Below the pieces are notes generated by a model. That model saw nothing but the letters and a program-made list of their open reading frames with translations. It had not been told where the DNA came from and did not search any database. A stretch of 64,000 nt of DNA from Lachnospiraceae bacterium UBA7202 (GTDB lineage: Bacteria > Bacillota > Clostridia > Lachnospirales > Lachnospiraceae): positions 13,362 through 77,361 of the forward strand of contig DKUO01000002.1 in the NCBI GenBank assembly GCA_002490705.1, in the 5' to 3' direction. The translations under genes and the position numbers were made by a program. Each line of letters opens with the position of its first letter. Position 1 is the first letter of the stretch. Below, piece by piece: positions 24,913 to 33,606 of the stretch.

Positions 24913-24947
24913 TTGACACGTAGGACAATACTTGATATGATATCAAG
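24913..24947 (+). promoter_or_regulatory. promoter with 17-bp palindrome over the -10
   Basis: TTGACA (24913-24918), 17 bases, TATGAT (24936-24941). The perfect palindrome CTTGATAT-G-ATATCAAG (24931-24947) covers the -10, as an operator would. It lies 50 bases before the CNNM/CorC-type gene. Confidence 0.7.
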
Positions 24948-24996
24948 GTCGAAAGGCCATCTATTTTATTCATAAAGAAGGAGAAAAGTAAATACT

Positions 24997-26382
24997 ATGG
25001 AAGAGGTCGGCTCTGGCAGTAGCAGCATCCTTTGGTTCGTGTTCATGCTGGTTCTGGAAATGATCTTTTATGGTTTCAGCACAGCGATGCAAAGCCGCAG
25101 GGGAACGGAGAAAGAAGAGGGCAGTACGGGCGGCGAGGAGCCGGAGGAGCAGACGGAAAGACAGAAAAAGAAGCAGGAAAGACTTGCCTATATGGTGGAA
25201 AAACATGCCGCCTATGCCACGGCGACACAACTGGGCGTGGTGACCATTAATCTCCTGTTGGGTGCGTTTATCCTGTACCGCTTAAACAGATATTTTTCGT
25301 TTTTGGTATCCGATCAGGTGCACGTTCATTTCGGGACGCTTCCTGTATTTCATCTGCGGGCGTTGGCGATAGCGGTGTCTGTGGTTGTGACCGTGTTTCT
25401 GTTGTACATAATTATGACCGTGGGCGTGATGGTGCCTAAAAAGGCGGCGGCAAGACACCCGGACGAGTGGCTTCGCGCGCTGGTGACACCTTTCTATTTT
25501 TATGTGCGGATCGTGTCGCCCTTCAGCAGTCTGGTTTTTGTGACCTCAAAGATGGTTTTGCATCTGTTCGGTGTGCGGGATGCGGACGATCACGAGGATG
25601 TGACGGAGGAAGAAATTTTGTCCATGGTGAGCGTAGGCCATGAGCAGGGGATTCTTCATGCCAACGAGGCGGAGATGATCACCAATATCTTTGAGTACGG
25701 CGACAAGGAAGCCAAGGATATTATGATCAACAGAAATAATCTGATCGCCATTGATGGCACTATGACGCTGCAGGAGGCGGCGGCCTTTATCGTGGAAGCG
25801 CACAACAGCCGGTTCCCGGTATATGATGAAACCATCGACCACATCATCGGCATTCTGCATTTGAAAGATGTCATGCGCATGCAGATGAATGAAAAAATGC
25901 GGAACCGTCCCATCGGAAAGATCAAGGGGCTTTTGCGTGAGCCGCGGTTTATCACGGAGAAGCGCAAAATCAACGATCTCTTGCAGGTGATGCAGAAAGA
26001 AAAAATCCAGATGGTGATCGTGATTGACGAGTACGGGCAGACAGCCGGTCTTGTAGCGCTGGAAGATATTTTGGAGGAGATCGTCGGCAACATTCAGGAT
26101 GAGTATGACGAGGACGCCACCTACATCAAGGAAAACGGAACGGACCGTTATGTGATTCAGGGTATGATGCCGCTTGAAGAGTTGGAGGAAAAGTTACAGA
26201 TTTCTTTTGAGGACGAACCCTTTGATACCGTGAACGGTTTCGTGATTTCCAGGCTCGAACATATTCCGGAAGAGGGGGAGGATTTTGAGTTTGATTACGG
26301 AGGCTACACCTTCCGCATTATGGAGGTAAAGGATCATATGATCCAGACGGTGTCCGCAAGACGTGCGGAGGCGGGGACATAA
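24997..26382 (+). CDS. CNNM/CorC-type membrane protein with CBS pair (hemolysin family)
   Basis: Polytopic inner-membrane protein of the DUF21 (CNNM) family, implicated in Mg2+/Co2+ or divalent-cation efflux. An N-terminal hydrophobic segment (ILWFVFMLVLEMIFYGF) is followed by a charged loop unusual for the family (residues ~30-65), then membrane segments near 75-95, 120-148 and 168-185. A CBS pair spans ~215-340 (ITNIFEYGDKEAKDIM, VIVIDEYGQTAGLVALEDILEEIVG), and a C-terminal CorC_HlyC domain ends the protein (YVIQGMMPLEELEEKL, DTVNGFV, RIMEVKDHMI). 461 residues. The upstream palindrome suggests specific repression. Confidence 0.9.
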   Translation: MEEVGSGSSSILWFVFMLVLEMIFYGFSTAMQSRRGTEKEEGSTGGEEPEEQTERQKKKQERLAYMVEKHAAYATATQLGVVTINLLLGAFILYRLNRYFSFLVSDQVHVHFGTLPVFHLRALAIAVSVVVTVFLLYIIMTVGVMVPKKAAARHPDEWLRALVTPFYFYVRIVSPFSSLVFVTSKMVLHLFGVRDADDHEDVTEEEILSMVSVGHEQGILHANEAEMITNIFEYGDKEAKDIMINRNNLIAIDGTMTLQEAAAFIVEAHNSRFPVYDETIDHIIGILHLKDVMRMQMNEKMRNRPIGKIKGLLREPRFITEKRKINDLLQVMQKEKIQMVIVIDEYGQTAGLVALEDILEEIVGNIQDEYDEDATYIKENGTDRYVIQGMMPLEELEEKLQISFEDEPFDTVNGFVISRLEHIPEEGEDFEFDYGGYTFRIMEVKDHMIQTVSARRAEAGT

Positions 26383-26450
26383 TCTGCCGCGGGCAGGTTT
26401 CAGAAAAAATACAAAATACAGGACAGAAAACAGGGAAAGGATGAAGAGAG

Positions 26451-27179
26451 ATGTCAGGACATTCAAAATTTGCGAATATTAAACACAAGAAGGAAAAGAA
26501 CGACGCAGCGAAGGGAAAGATTTTCACCATTATCGGCAGGGAAATTGCAGTGGCGGTAAAGGAGGGCGGTCCTGATCCCGCGAACAATTTTAAACTGGCC
26601 CAGGTGATCGCCAAGGCCAAGGCAAACAACATGCCGAACGATACCATAGACCGGGGGATTAAGAAAGCTGCCGGCGAGGGCGGAAATGTGGATTACAAAT
26701 ATGTCACCTACGAGGGGTACGGGCCAAACGGGGTTGCCATTATTGTGGACGCGCTGACGGACAATACCAACCGTACTGCGGCCAATGTCAGGAGCGCTTT
26801 CACAAAGGGAAACGGAAGTATCGGCACGCAGGGATGCGTCTCCTTCATGTTCGATAAGAAGGGGCTGATCATCATTGACAGGGAAGAGTGCAGCATGAGT
26901 GCGGACGATCTGATGATGATGGCTTTGGACGCGGGGGCAGAAGACTTCTCGGAGGAGGAGGACAGCTATGAGGTTTATACGGACCCGGATCAGTGGAGCG
27001 CAGTGGACGAGGCGTTAAAGGAGGCGGGCGTTACCCCGATTTCCTCCGAGGTGACGATGATTCCGCAGACATGGGTGGAACTGACTGACGAGGGCGCAAT
27101 CAAAAGCCTGCAAAGAACGTTAGATCTTTTGGAAGAGGACGACGATGTACAGGCAGTGTACCATAATTGGGATGAGTGA
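26451..27179 (+). CDS. yebC: YebC/PmpR family protein
   Basis: Highly conserved: MSGHSKFANIKHKKEKNDAAKGKIF start, then NMPNDTIDRGIKKAAG and EGYGPNGVAIIVDALTDN. Once annotated as a transcriptional regulator; later work shows YebC-type proteins help ribosomes through polyproline stretches. 242 residues, normal length. ATG 26451 follows GAAGAGAG. The next gene's ribosome-binding site overlaps its stop codon region, so the two are co-transcribed. Confidence 0.96.
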   Translation: MSGHSKFANIKHKKEKNDAAKGKIFTIIGREIAVAVKEGGPDPANNFKLAQVIAKAKANNMPNDTIDRGIKKAAGEGGNVDYKYVTYEGYGPNGVAIIVDALTDNTNRTAANVRSAFTKGNGSIGTQGCVSFMFDKKGLIIIDREECSMSADDLMMMALDAGAEDFSEEEDSYEVYTDPDQWSAVDEALKEAGVTPISSEVTMIPQTWVELTDEGAIKSLQRTLDLLEEDDDVQAVYHNWDE

Positions 27180-27190
27180 TGGAGGCCAAA

Positions 27191-28465
27191 ATGTACAAGA
27201 AAGAGACAATCTGTATCCAGTCGGGCTGGCAGCCTAAGAGCGGGGAGCCCCGCGTGCTTCCGATCTACCAGAGCACAACCTTTAAGTATGAGAATTCAGA
27301 GCAGATGGGACGGCTTTTTGATCTGGAGGAAAGCGGCTATTTTTATTCCAGACTACAGAACCCTACGAACGACTGTGTGGCGGCTAAGATATGCGAATTG
27401 GAGGGCGGTGTGGCGGCCATGCTTACCTCTTCGGGACAGGCGGCCAATTATTACGCTGTCTTCAATATCTGTGAGGCGGGGGATCATGTGATTATGAGCT
27501 CCACGGTTTACGGCGGCAGTTTTAATCTGCTCACCTGTACCATGAAGAAGATGGGAATTTCCTGCACAGTGGTGGACCCGGACGCGCCTGTAGAAGAGCT
27601 GGAAAAGGCGTTTCAGGATAATACGAAGTGCGTGTTTGCGGAGACCATAGCAAACCCGGCGCTGGTGGTGCTTGACATCGAGAAGTTTGCCGCGCTGGCC
27701 CATGCCCATCAGGTGCCGCTCATTGTGGACAATACCTTTGCCACGCCGATCAACTGTAATCCTTTTGCGTGGGGGGCCGATATTGTGACCCACTCCACCA
27801 CGAAATATATGGACGGACATGCTATGGCCGTGGGCGGCTGTATCGTGGATTCCGGCAATTTTGACTGGTCCGCCTATCCGGATAAGTTCCCGGGGCTGTG
27901 CACGCCGGACGACTCCTATCACGGCATTGTTTACACGGAAAAGTTCGGAAAGGCTGCCTATATCACGAAGGCGACCAGCCAGCTGATGCGGGATCTGGGG
28001 TCGATTCAGTCGCCGCAGAATGCCTTCCTTCTCAACGTGGGGCTTGAGACGCTGCCCCTGCGGATGGAGAGGCACTGCTATAATGCGCAGAAATGTGCGG
28101 AGTTTTTGGAGAGCCACGAGAAGGTGGCCTGGGTGAATTACCCGGGTCTGCCCGGGAATCGATATTATGAGACGGCAAAGAAATATATGCCAAACGGCAC
28201 CTGCGGCGTTATTTCCTTCGGCTTAAAGGGCGGCAGGGAAGCGGCGGCAAAGATGATGGATCAGCTGAAGCTGGCGGCCATTGTCACCCATGTGGCGGAC
28301 GCAAGGACAAGTGTGCTGCACCCTGCCAGTCATACCCACAGACAGATGAACGACGAACAGCTTAAGGAAGCGGGCGTTGCGCCTGAAATGGTCCGGCTCT
28401 CTGTTGGGCTTGAACATATCGACGATATTATTGCGGATCTCGCGCAGGCCCTCGCAGCCCTGTGA
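27191..28465 (+). CDS. metY: O-acetylhomoserine aminocarboxypropyltransferase (sulfhydrylase)
   Basis: PLP enzyme of the Cys/Met family that makes homocysteine from O-acetylhomoserine and sulfide. The PLP lysine is in THSTTKYMDGH. The N-terminal substrate loop is PIYQSTTFKYENSEQMGRLF and the C-terminal motif ARTSVLHPASHTHRQM is typical of sulfhydrylases. ATG 27191 (424 aa) sits five bases after GGAGG; the in-frame ATG at 27176 has no such site. The homocysteine would feed MetH (58043), also in this window. Confidence 0.92.
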   Translation: MYKKETICIQSGWQPKSGEPRVLPIYQSTTFKYENSEQMGRLFDLEESGYFYSRLQNPTNDCVAAKICELEGGVAAMLTSSGQAANYYAVFNICEAGDHVIMSSTVYGGSFNLLTCTMKKMGISCTVVDPDAPVEELEKAFQDNTKCVFAETIANPALVVLDIEKFAALAHAHQVPLIVDNTFATPINCNPFAWGADIVTHSTTKYMDGHAMAVGGCIVDSGNFDWSAYPDKFPGLCTPDDSYHGIVYTEKFGKAAYITKATSQLMRDLGSIQSPQNAFLLNVGLETLPLRMERHCYNAQKCAEFLESHEKVAWVNYPGLPGNRYYETAKKYMPNGTCGVISFGLKGGREAAAKMMDQLKLAAIVTHVADARTSVLHPASHTHRQMNDEQLKEAGVAPEMVRLSVGLEHIDDIIADLAQALAAL

Positions 28466-28502
28466 GAACCACTTCTAAGGTGCAGAAGAGAAGGACGAAA
28501 TT

Positions 28503-29972
28503 ATGACTTACCGAAAAAATTGGTTTGACTATCTGCTTTGGGCGGTTTACGCGGGACTTTGCGTGATGCTTCTTGCCTATGTGGGAAACAGTCTGTATGC
28601 TTTCCATATTGGGGAGTCTTTGGCTGCGCTTGGCACCTTTCTGCCGTTTCCTGTGCTTTTATGTCTCTATCCGGCGATTCGGCAGTCCGGTCAGGCAGTA
28701 CGGAAAAAATATCAGTTTTCCGGCCACTTTTGTGCAATCACAGAATCGCTTGTGGTTTCTGTCGCCTTTGTTTTCGGCACGCTTTTGAGAATCAGGAACG
28801 GCCTTGTCATGGCCTCCATCCATGAATCGGGGTACACATTCCAGTCAGGCGATTATTATGAACTGGCTAAGGTCAGAACCGGCGGGGGCGGTTTTTCTTT
28901 TCCTCACGGAATAGACGATCTGTTTGTGAATTGTCTGCGCGTTGTTCTGTCTTTTTTGGGAAACAGCGTGTCGGCAGCCTGCCTGTTTCAGGTGTTTTTG
29001 CAAGTGGCGGCAATGGTCTTTGCCTATCTGGCAGTAAGGAAGGCGGCAGGGCGGTTTGCGGCTTGCACCGTGCTTCTTACGTTGGCGTTTTCTGATTCCT
29101 TCAACCGTGATGTGGGCGTGATTGCGCCGAAATGTCTCCTGACGGTGTTGTTTCTTTTGGGACTTTATCTGGTCATTTCTTTTGTGAAGGCGTCGCTTGC
29201 AGGGCGGCTTGTTTACGGCGGCCTGCCGGGCGCGTTTCTTCTGGGCGCGTTTTTGGGATTTTTGTGTTATCTGGAAGCGGGCTGCGCCGTCCTTTTTCTG
29301 TTCCTAGCAGGGTTGTTTACCGGAAAGCCGGTTGCAGGCAAAGGGAACATGCATCCGGCAGGGAGACTGTTGATTGTGATTGCAGGCGGGCTCGCAGGAT
29401 TTTTCGGCGCTATCGCGGAGGATGCCTCCTTAAGCGGCGTTGTCTTTTATCAGGGACTACAGTGGTGGGCGGACACCTTTTTCTCTCCGGATATGGGGAG
29501 AATGAGGCTGTTAGAGGTGATCTTTTGTCATGATTATCTGCTCTTTGAGGCGCTCCTTTTGATGGCGTCCTTTGTGGTGTTCGAATTTATAAAGAAAGGA
29601 CGGGAGCAGGATTTTTCCCTGTGGTTTTTGCCCTGCATTCTGGTAACGCCAGCCTTTTTGATGGATTTCAGTGTGGCCGGTTTTGGTACCATCGTGCTGT
29701 TTTTCTGGAGCGCGATGGCAGGTTTGGGCATGAAAAATGCGATATTCGGAGGACAGGCGGAGTTTGTGCGGGAGAAGATCGAGGAGATCAATGCCTCGGT
29801 GAAGACAGAGGATTTGGAGGCGCCTGCACAGGAGAAATCCCGTTTTATCGAAAACCCGCTGCCGCTGCCCAAAAAGCATGTGAAACGCACAATGGATTAC
29901 GATTACGAGATCGCGGAAGAGGATATGCACTATGATGTGGAAACCGCGGCGGAAGACGATTTTGAAGAATAG
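28503..29972 (+). CDS. polytopic membrane protein of unknown function
   Basis: 489 residues with about ten hydrophobic segments between residues 10 and 405 (for example LLWAVYAGLCVMLLAYVG and LLIVIAGGLAGFFGAIA), then a charged cytoplasmic tail of ~80 residues rich in Glu and Asp. An extracellular-looking loop (residues ~105-140: HESGYTFQSGDYYELAKV) follows the third or fourth helix, loosely like GT-C glycosyltransferases, but no catalytic DD/DE motif can be assigned with confidence. Start ATG follows AGAGAAGGA. A terminator lies just after it. Function not recognised. Confidence 0.75.
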   Translation: MTYRKNWFDYLLWAVYAGLCVMLLAYVGNSLYAFHIGESLAALGTFLPFPVLLCLYPAIRQSGQAVRKKYQFSGHFCAITESLVVSVAFVFGTLLRIRNGLVMASIHESGYTFQSGDYYELAKVRTGGGGFSFPHGIDDLFVNCLRVVLSFLGNSVSAACLFQVFLQVAAMVFAYLAVRKAAGRFAACTVLLTLAFSDSFNRDVGVIAPKCLLTVLFLLGLYLVISFVKASLAGRLVYGGLPGAFLLGAFLGFLCYLEAGCAVLFLFLAGLFTGKPVAGKGNMHPAGRLLIVIAGGLAGFFGAIAEDASLSGVVFYQGLQWWADTFFSPDMGRMRLLEVIFCHDYLLFEALLLMASFVVFEFIKKGREQDFSLWFLPCILVTPAFLMDFSVAGFGTIVLFFWSAMAGLGMKNAIFGGQAEFVREKIEEINASVKTEDLEAPAQEKSRFIENPLPLPKKHVKRTMDYDYEIAEEDMHYDVETAAEDDFEE

Positions 29973-30007
29973 GGCGGTATAGAATCAAAAATAGGAGCGA
30001 TACTATG

Positions 30008-30036
30008 AGGGAACCGAAAAATCGGTTCTCTTTTTC
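30008..30036 (+). terminator. Rho-independent terminator before tepA
   Basis: Stem AGGGAACCGA/TCGGTTCTCT (30008-30017, 30022-30031, one G-T pair) around AAAA, then TTTTTC. It lies between the membrane protein gene and the tepA ribosome-binding site. Confidence 0.85.
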
Positions 30037-30055
30037 TATTTTAGGAGGTGTCGCT

Positions 30056-30790
30056 ATGGGAAACAATAAAAACAGTAAGAACAAGGAAGAAAACGAGAGG
30101 GAAAAAAAGAGGGAGAATGAAAAACAAAAGGACGAGCGGATTGAAAAAGTGGGACAGGTGACGCTCGATGAAAACGCCCAAAATCACAAGATTCATCTGC
30201 TCACTATCATAGGGGAAATTGAGGGACATGACAATTTGAGCGGAAACGCGAAGACCACCAAGTATGAGCATATTCTGCCGCAGCTTGCGGCGATCGAGGA
30301 CAGCGGCGAAGTGGACGGGGTTTTAATTCTGTTAAATACCATGGGCGGTGATGTGGAGGCCGGTCTTGCCATCGCGGAAATGATCGCTTCCCTGAGCAAA
30401 CCGACGGTGTCCCTGGTGCTTGGCGGGAGCCATTCCATTGGTGTGCCCATTGCCGTGAGTACAGATTACTCCTATATCGTGCCGACGGGAACGATGGTGA
30501 TTCATCCGGTGCGGTTAAGCGGCATGGTGATCGGCGTCCAACAGACCTTCGATTATTTTAAGCAGATTCAAAACCGCATTACGGGATTTGTCTGCGATCA
30601 TTGCAGCGTACCGAAACCTCGGTTTGAAGAGCTGATGATGGAGACGGGAATGCTGACAAAGGATGTGGGGACAGTGCTTGTGGGACGTGAGGCAGTGGAG
30701 GAAGGCATCATCTGTGAGGTGGGCGGTATCAGTGACGCCATCGGAAAACTTCATGATATGGTAGGCAAGAAAATGCCGGATACAAAATAA
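30056..30790 (+). CDS. tepA: ClpP-family translocation-enhancing protein TepA
   Basis: ClpP-fold serine peptidase family; TepA in B. subtilis was linked to protein secretion and signal-peptide degradation. After a highly charged Lys/Glu N-terminal region (~45 residues), the core shows the nucleophile region GGSHSIGVPIAVS and the His region MVIHPVRL. The first strand VLILLNTMGGDVEAGLAIAEMI is ClpP-like. The start is ATG 30056 behind AGGAGG; upstream codons run through the terminator. Immediate upstream neighbour of ftsK, the same order as tepA-spoIIIE in Bacillus. Confidence 0.88.
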   Translation: MGNNKNSKNKEENEREKKRENEKQKDERIEKVGQVTLDENAQNHKIHLLTIIGEIEGHDNLSGNAKTTKYEHILPQLAAIEDSGEVDGVLILLNTMGGDVEAGLAIAEMIASLSKPTVSLVLGGSHSIGVPIAVSTDYSYIVPTGTMVIHPVRLSGMVIGVQQTFDYFKQIQNRITGFVCDHCSVPKPRFEELMMETGMLTKDVGTVLVGREAVEEGIICEVGGISDAIGKLHDMVGKKMPDTK

Positions 30791-30793
30791 GGG

Positions 30794-30822
30794 ATGACAA
30801 GCCAAAATGAAAATGCTATACT
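30794..30822 (+). promoter_or_regulatory. extended -10 promoter before ftsK
   Basis: ATGACA (30794-30799), 17 bases ending TGC, TATACT (30817-30822). Confidence 0.6.
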
Positions 30823-30860
30823 AAAATAGAAAAATTTTGGATAGGTTTTGGGAGGCAGTC

Positions 30861-33494
30861 ATGGCGGCTCAGAGTAAGAGGGGGGCATCCGCGAACAAAA
30901 AGAATACGAACAGAGGCAGAAAAAGCACCGGAAGCACCCGGACAAGATCTCAGGCCGGCAGACAGAGTCCGCCTATGGACCCGGGAATCAGAAATGAGAT
31001 ATTGCTGATTGTGCTGGCGGCCCTCGCCCTTATTTTATTTCTGTGCAACTTTGGTGTGGTCGGCAGGTTCGGCGGTCTGGTCAGCAATGTGATGTTCGGG
31101 CTCTTCGGACTGCTCGCCTATGTGGCGCCCCTCATTATTTTTTTGATGATTGCTTTCGGCATGTTGAATGTGGGAAACAGGATCGCTGCAAGGAAGCTGG
31201 TGGCAGGCATAGTCTTTTGCCTTCTGCTCGGCATGATCTTTGAACTTTTTAACACCAACCCCGCGGAGGCGGAGGAATATCAGATTGTGGAGATCTATGG
31301 CCGCTGTAGCGAGGGGCACAAAGGCGGCGGCGTGATTGCGGGTTCTTTGGCCTATCTGTCCTGCAAATTCCTTGGCATGGTGGGAACCGTGCTGTTGATT
31401 CTCGTGCTCGGCATTATCTGTCTGGTGATTGTCACAGAGAAGTCCTTTATCGGGGGCGTAGCGGCTAGCGGAAGAAAAGTGTACGAGCGTTCCGTGGAGG
31501 ATGCGGCTTACCGCAGGGAACGGGCGGCGAAGCGCAGGGAAGCCGTCACGGAGAAACGGAAACAGGAGGAAGAAAAGCGCAGAATGCGGGAGGAGGAGCT
31601 GGAAAATGAGAAACTCCTGCGCATGGACAAAAAGGTATCGGGCGTGATGCTGGACACGGCCCTTGGCAGGGAGCCGGAGAAAACAGCGGATGAGAAGAAA
31701 GTGCGGGATGATATCCACGAAATCACCGTGAATTTTGAGGAGGATGTGCCGGAGGAAGAGCCGGTGAGAGAACGTCACTCCTACCATTACATAGAACAGG
31801 AATCCGATGAGCTGAGTGAAATCCATATGGAGGAAGAACCGGAGGACGAGGAGCAGGAAGAGGGGAGCTTCGCCGAAAAGCCTCTGGAATCCTATCAACC
31901 GCAGATGGGGAACCGGATGGCGGTTTCTTCAAACAGGGAGCGGCCTGCGGCGGTGAGCGCTCCTGCAAAGCAATCCGTCAGTGAGACACGGACGGCGGGA
32001 CGCGCGAAACCGGAACGCTACCGGTTCCCCTCCGTTGATCTTCTTGACAAGCGGCAGTCGAAGAAGGGAAAGGACCCGGACAAGGAGCTGCGGGAGACGG
32101 CAGCACAGTTGGAACAGATCCTTCGGAATTTTGGCGTGAAGGTCTCCGTCACCCAGTACAGCAGGGGCCCTTCCGTGACCCGTTACGAGCTCCAGCCCGA
32201 GCAGGGCGTCAAGGTCAGCAAGATCGTGGGGCTTGCGGACGATATCAAGCTGAATCTGGCAGCTACGGATATCCGTATCGAGGCGCCCATTCCGGGCAAG
32301 GCGGCGGTGGGCATTGAAGTGCCGAATAAGGAGAATACGGCGGTGCCTTTCCGGGATCTGGTGGAGTCTCCGGAATTTACGAAATTTCCGGCCAACCTGA
32401 TCTTTACGGTGGGAAAGGACATCGGCGGCAAGACGGTGTATGCGGATATCGCGAAGATGCCACATCTCTTGATTGCGGGCGCGACGGGTTCCGGTAAATC
32501 CGTCTGTATCAATACGATTATCATGGGTATTTTGTATAAGGCGCACCCGGATGATGTAAAGATGATCATGATCGACCCGAAGGTGGTGGAACTGAGCGTT
32601 TACAACGGGATTCCCCATCTGCTGATCCCGGTGGTGACAGACCCGAAGAAGGCGGCGGCGGCCCTGCACTGGGGCGTGGCGGAAATGACCGAGCGCTATA
32701 AGAAGTTTGCGGATCTCAATGTGCGCGATCTCAAGGGATACAACAAAAAAGTGGAAGGAATGAAAACTACTGATCCTGACGCGCCGGAAAAGCTGCCCCA
32801 GATTTTGATTATTGTGGATGAGCTGGCCGATCTGATGATGGTGTCGCCGGGAGAGGTGGAGGAGTCCATCTGCCGTCTGGCACAGCTGGCGAGAGCCTGC
32901 GGCATCCACTTAATCATAGCCACCCAGCGGCCTTCCGTGGATGTGATCACGGGCCTGATCAAGGCGAATATGCCGAGCCGTGTGGCCTTTGCCGTGTCAA
33001 GCGGTGTGGATTCCCGTACCATTCTGGATATGGTGGGGGCGGAAAAACTTCTGGGGAAGGGCGATATGCTTTTTTACCCCCAGGGCTATCCGAAGCCGGC
33101 CCGCATTCAGGGCCCCTTTGTCTCGGACGACGAGGTTTCCCGTGTGGTGGAATTTTTAAAGGACTATGCGCCTGAAGGGGGCGCCGACGAGGCGGTGGAG
33201 GAGAAGATCAACAGCATTGCCGTAGAAAGCGGCCAGACTGGCACAGGCGTTTCGGGAGACGGAGGAGACTCCGGGTACGACGAGTATTTTGTGGAGGCGG
33301 GACGTTTCATTATTGAGAAGGATAAGGCTTCCATCGGCATGTTACAGCGTATGTTTAAGATCGGTTTTAATCGCGCGGCCCGCATTATGGACCAGCTGTG
33401 CGACGCCGGGGTCGTGGGCGAGGAGGAGGGCACAAAGCCCAGACGTATCCTCATGAGCGCGGCGGAGTTTGAAGCGATGATGGGAGGCGAGTGA
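30861..33494 (+). CDS. ftsK: DNA translocase FtsK/SpoIIIE
   Basis: Hexameric motor that pumps chromosomal DNA through the division or sporulation septum. About four membrane segments at residues ~50-200 (LIVLAALALILFLCNFGVV and others), a charged linker ~215-400, then the RecA-like motor with Walker A GATGSGKSVCINT near residue 543 and Walker B ILIIVDELADLMM near 650. The C-terminal gamma winged helix (YFVEAGRFIIEKDKASIGMLQ ... GVVGEEEG) reads orienting DNA sequences. Start is ATG 30861, five bases after GGGAGG; an earlier in-frame ATG (30837) has no site. 877 residues. Confidence 0.95.
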   Translation: MAAQSKRGASANKKNTNRGRKSTGSTRTRSQAGRQSPPMDPGIRNEILLIVLAALALILFLCNFGVVGRFGGLVSNVMFGLFGLLAYVAPLIIFLMIAFGMLNVGNRIAARKLVAGIVFCLLLGMIFELFNTNPAEAEEYQIVEIYGRCSEGHKGGGVIAGSLAYLSCKFLGMVGTVLLILVLGIICLVIVTEKSFIGGVAASGRKVYERSVEDAAYRRERAAKRREAVTEKRKQEEEKRRMREEELENEKLLRMDKKVSGVMLDTALGREPEKTADEKKVRDDIHEITVNFEEDVPEEEPVRERHSYHYIEQESDELSEIHMEEEPEDEEQEEGSFAEKPLESYQPQMGNRMAVSSNRERPAAVSAPAKQSVSETRTAGRAKPERYRFPSVDLLDKRQSKKGKDPDKELRETAAQLEQILRNFGVKVSVTQYSRGPSVTRYELQPEQGVKVSKIVGLADDIKLNLAATDIRIEAPIPGKAAVGIEVPNKENTAVPFRDLVESPEFTKFPANLIFTVGKDIGGKTVYADIAKMPHLLIAGATGSGKSVCINTIIMGILYKAHPDDVKMIMIDPKVVELSVYNGIPHLLIPVVTDPKKAAAALHWGVAEMTERYKKFADLNVRDLKGYNKKVEGMKTTDPDAPEKLPQILIIVDELADLMMVSPGEVEESICRLAQLARACGIHLIIATQRPSVDVITGLIKANMPSRVAFAVSSGVDSRTILDMVGAEKLLGKGDMLFYPQGYPKPARIQGPFVSDDEVSRVVEFLKDYAPEGGADEAVEEKINSIAVESGQTGTGVSGDGGDSGYDEYFVEAGRFIIEKDKASIGMLQRMFKIGFNRAARIMDQLCDAGVVGEEEGTKPRRILMSAAEFEAMMGGE

Positions 33495-33556
33495 AAAGAA
33501 CTTCTAAAACTCAGCAGCAAAGGCTGCTTCGTTAAGAAGATCTATGTTTCACTCAA

Positions 33557-33582
33557 GAGAATGCCGAAGAACGGGCATTCTC
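33557..33582 (+). promoter_or_regulatory. hairpin in the fhs leader
   Basis: Perfect 9-bp stem GAGAATGCC/GGCATTCTC with an eight-base loop and no T run, 25 bases before the fhs ATG. The right arm continues CGCA; the same 13-base string recurs in other intergenic spots (see findings). Confidence 0.5.
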
Positions 33583-33606
33583 CGCATGAATTGAGAGGTA
33601 AACAGT

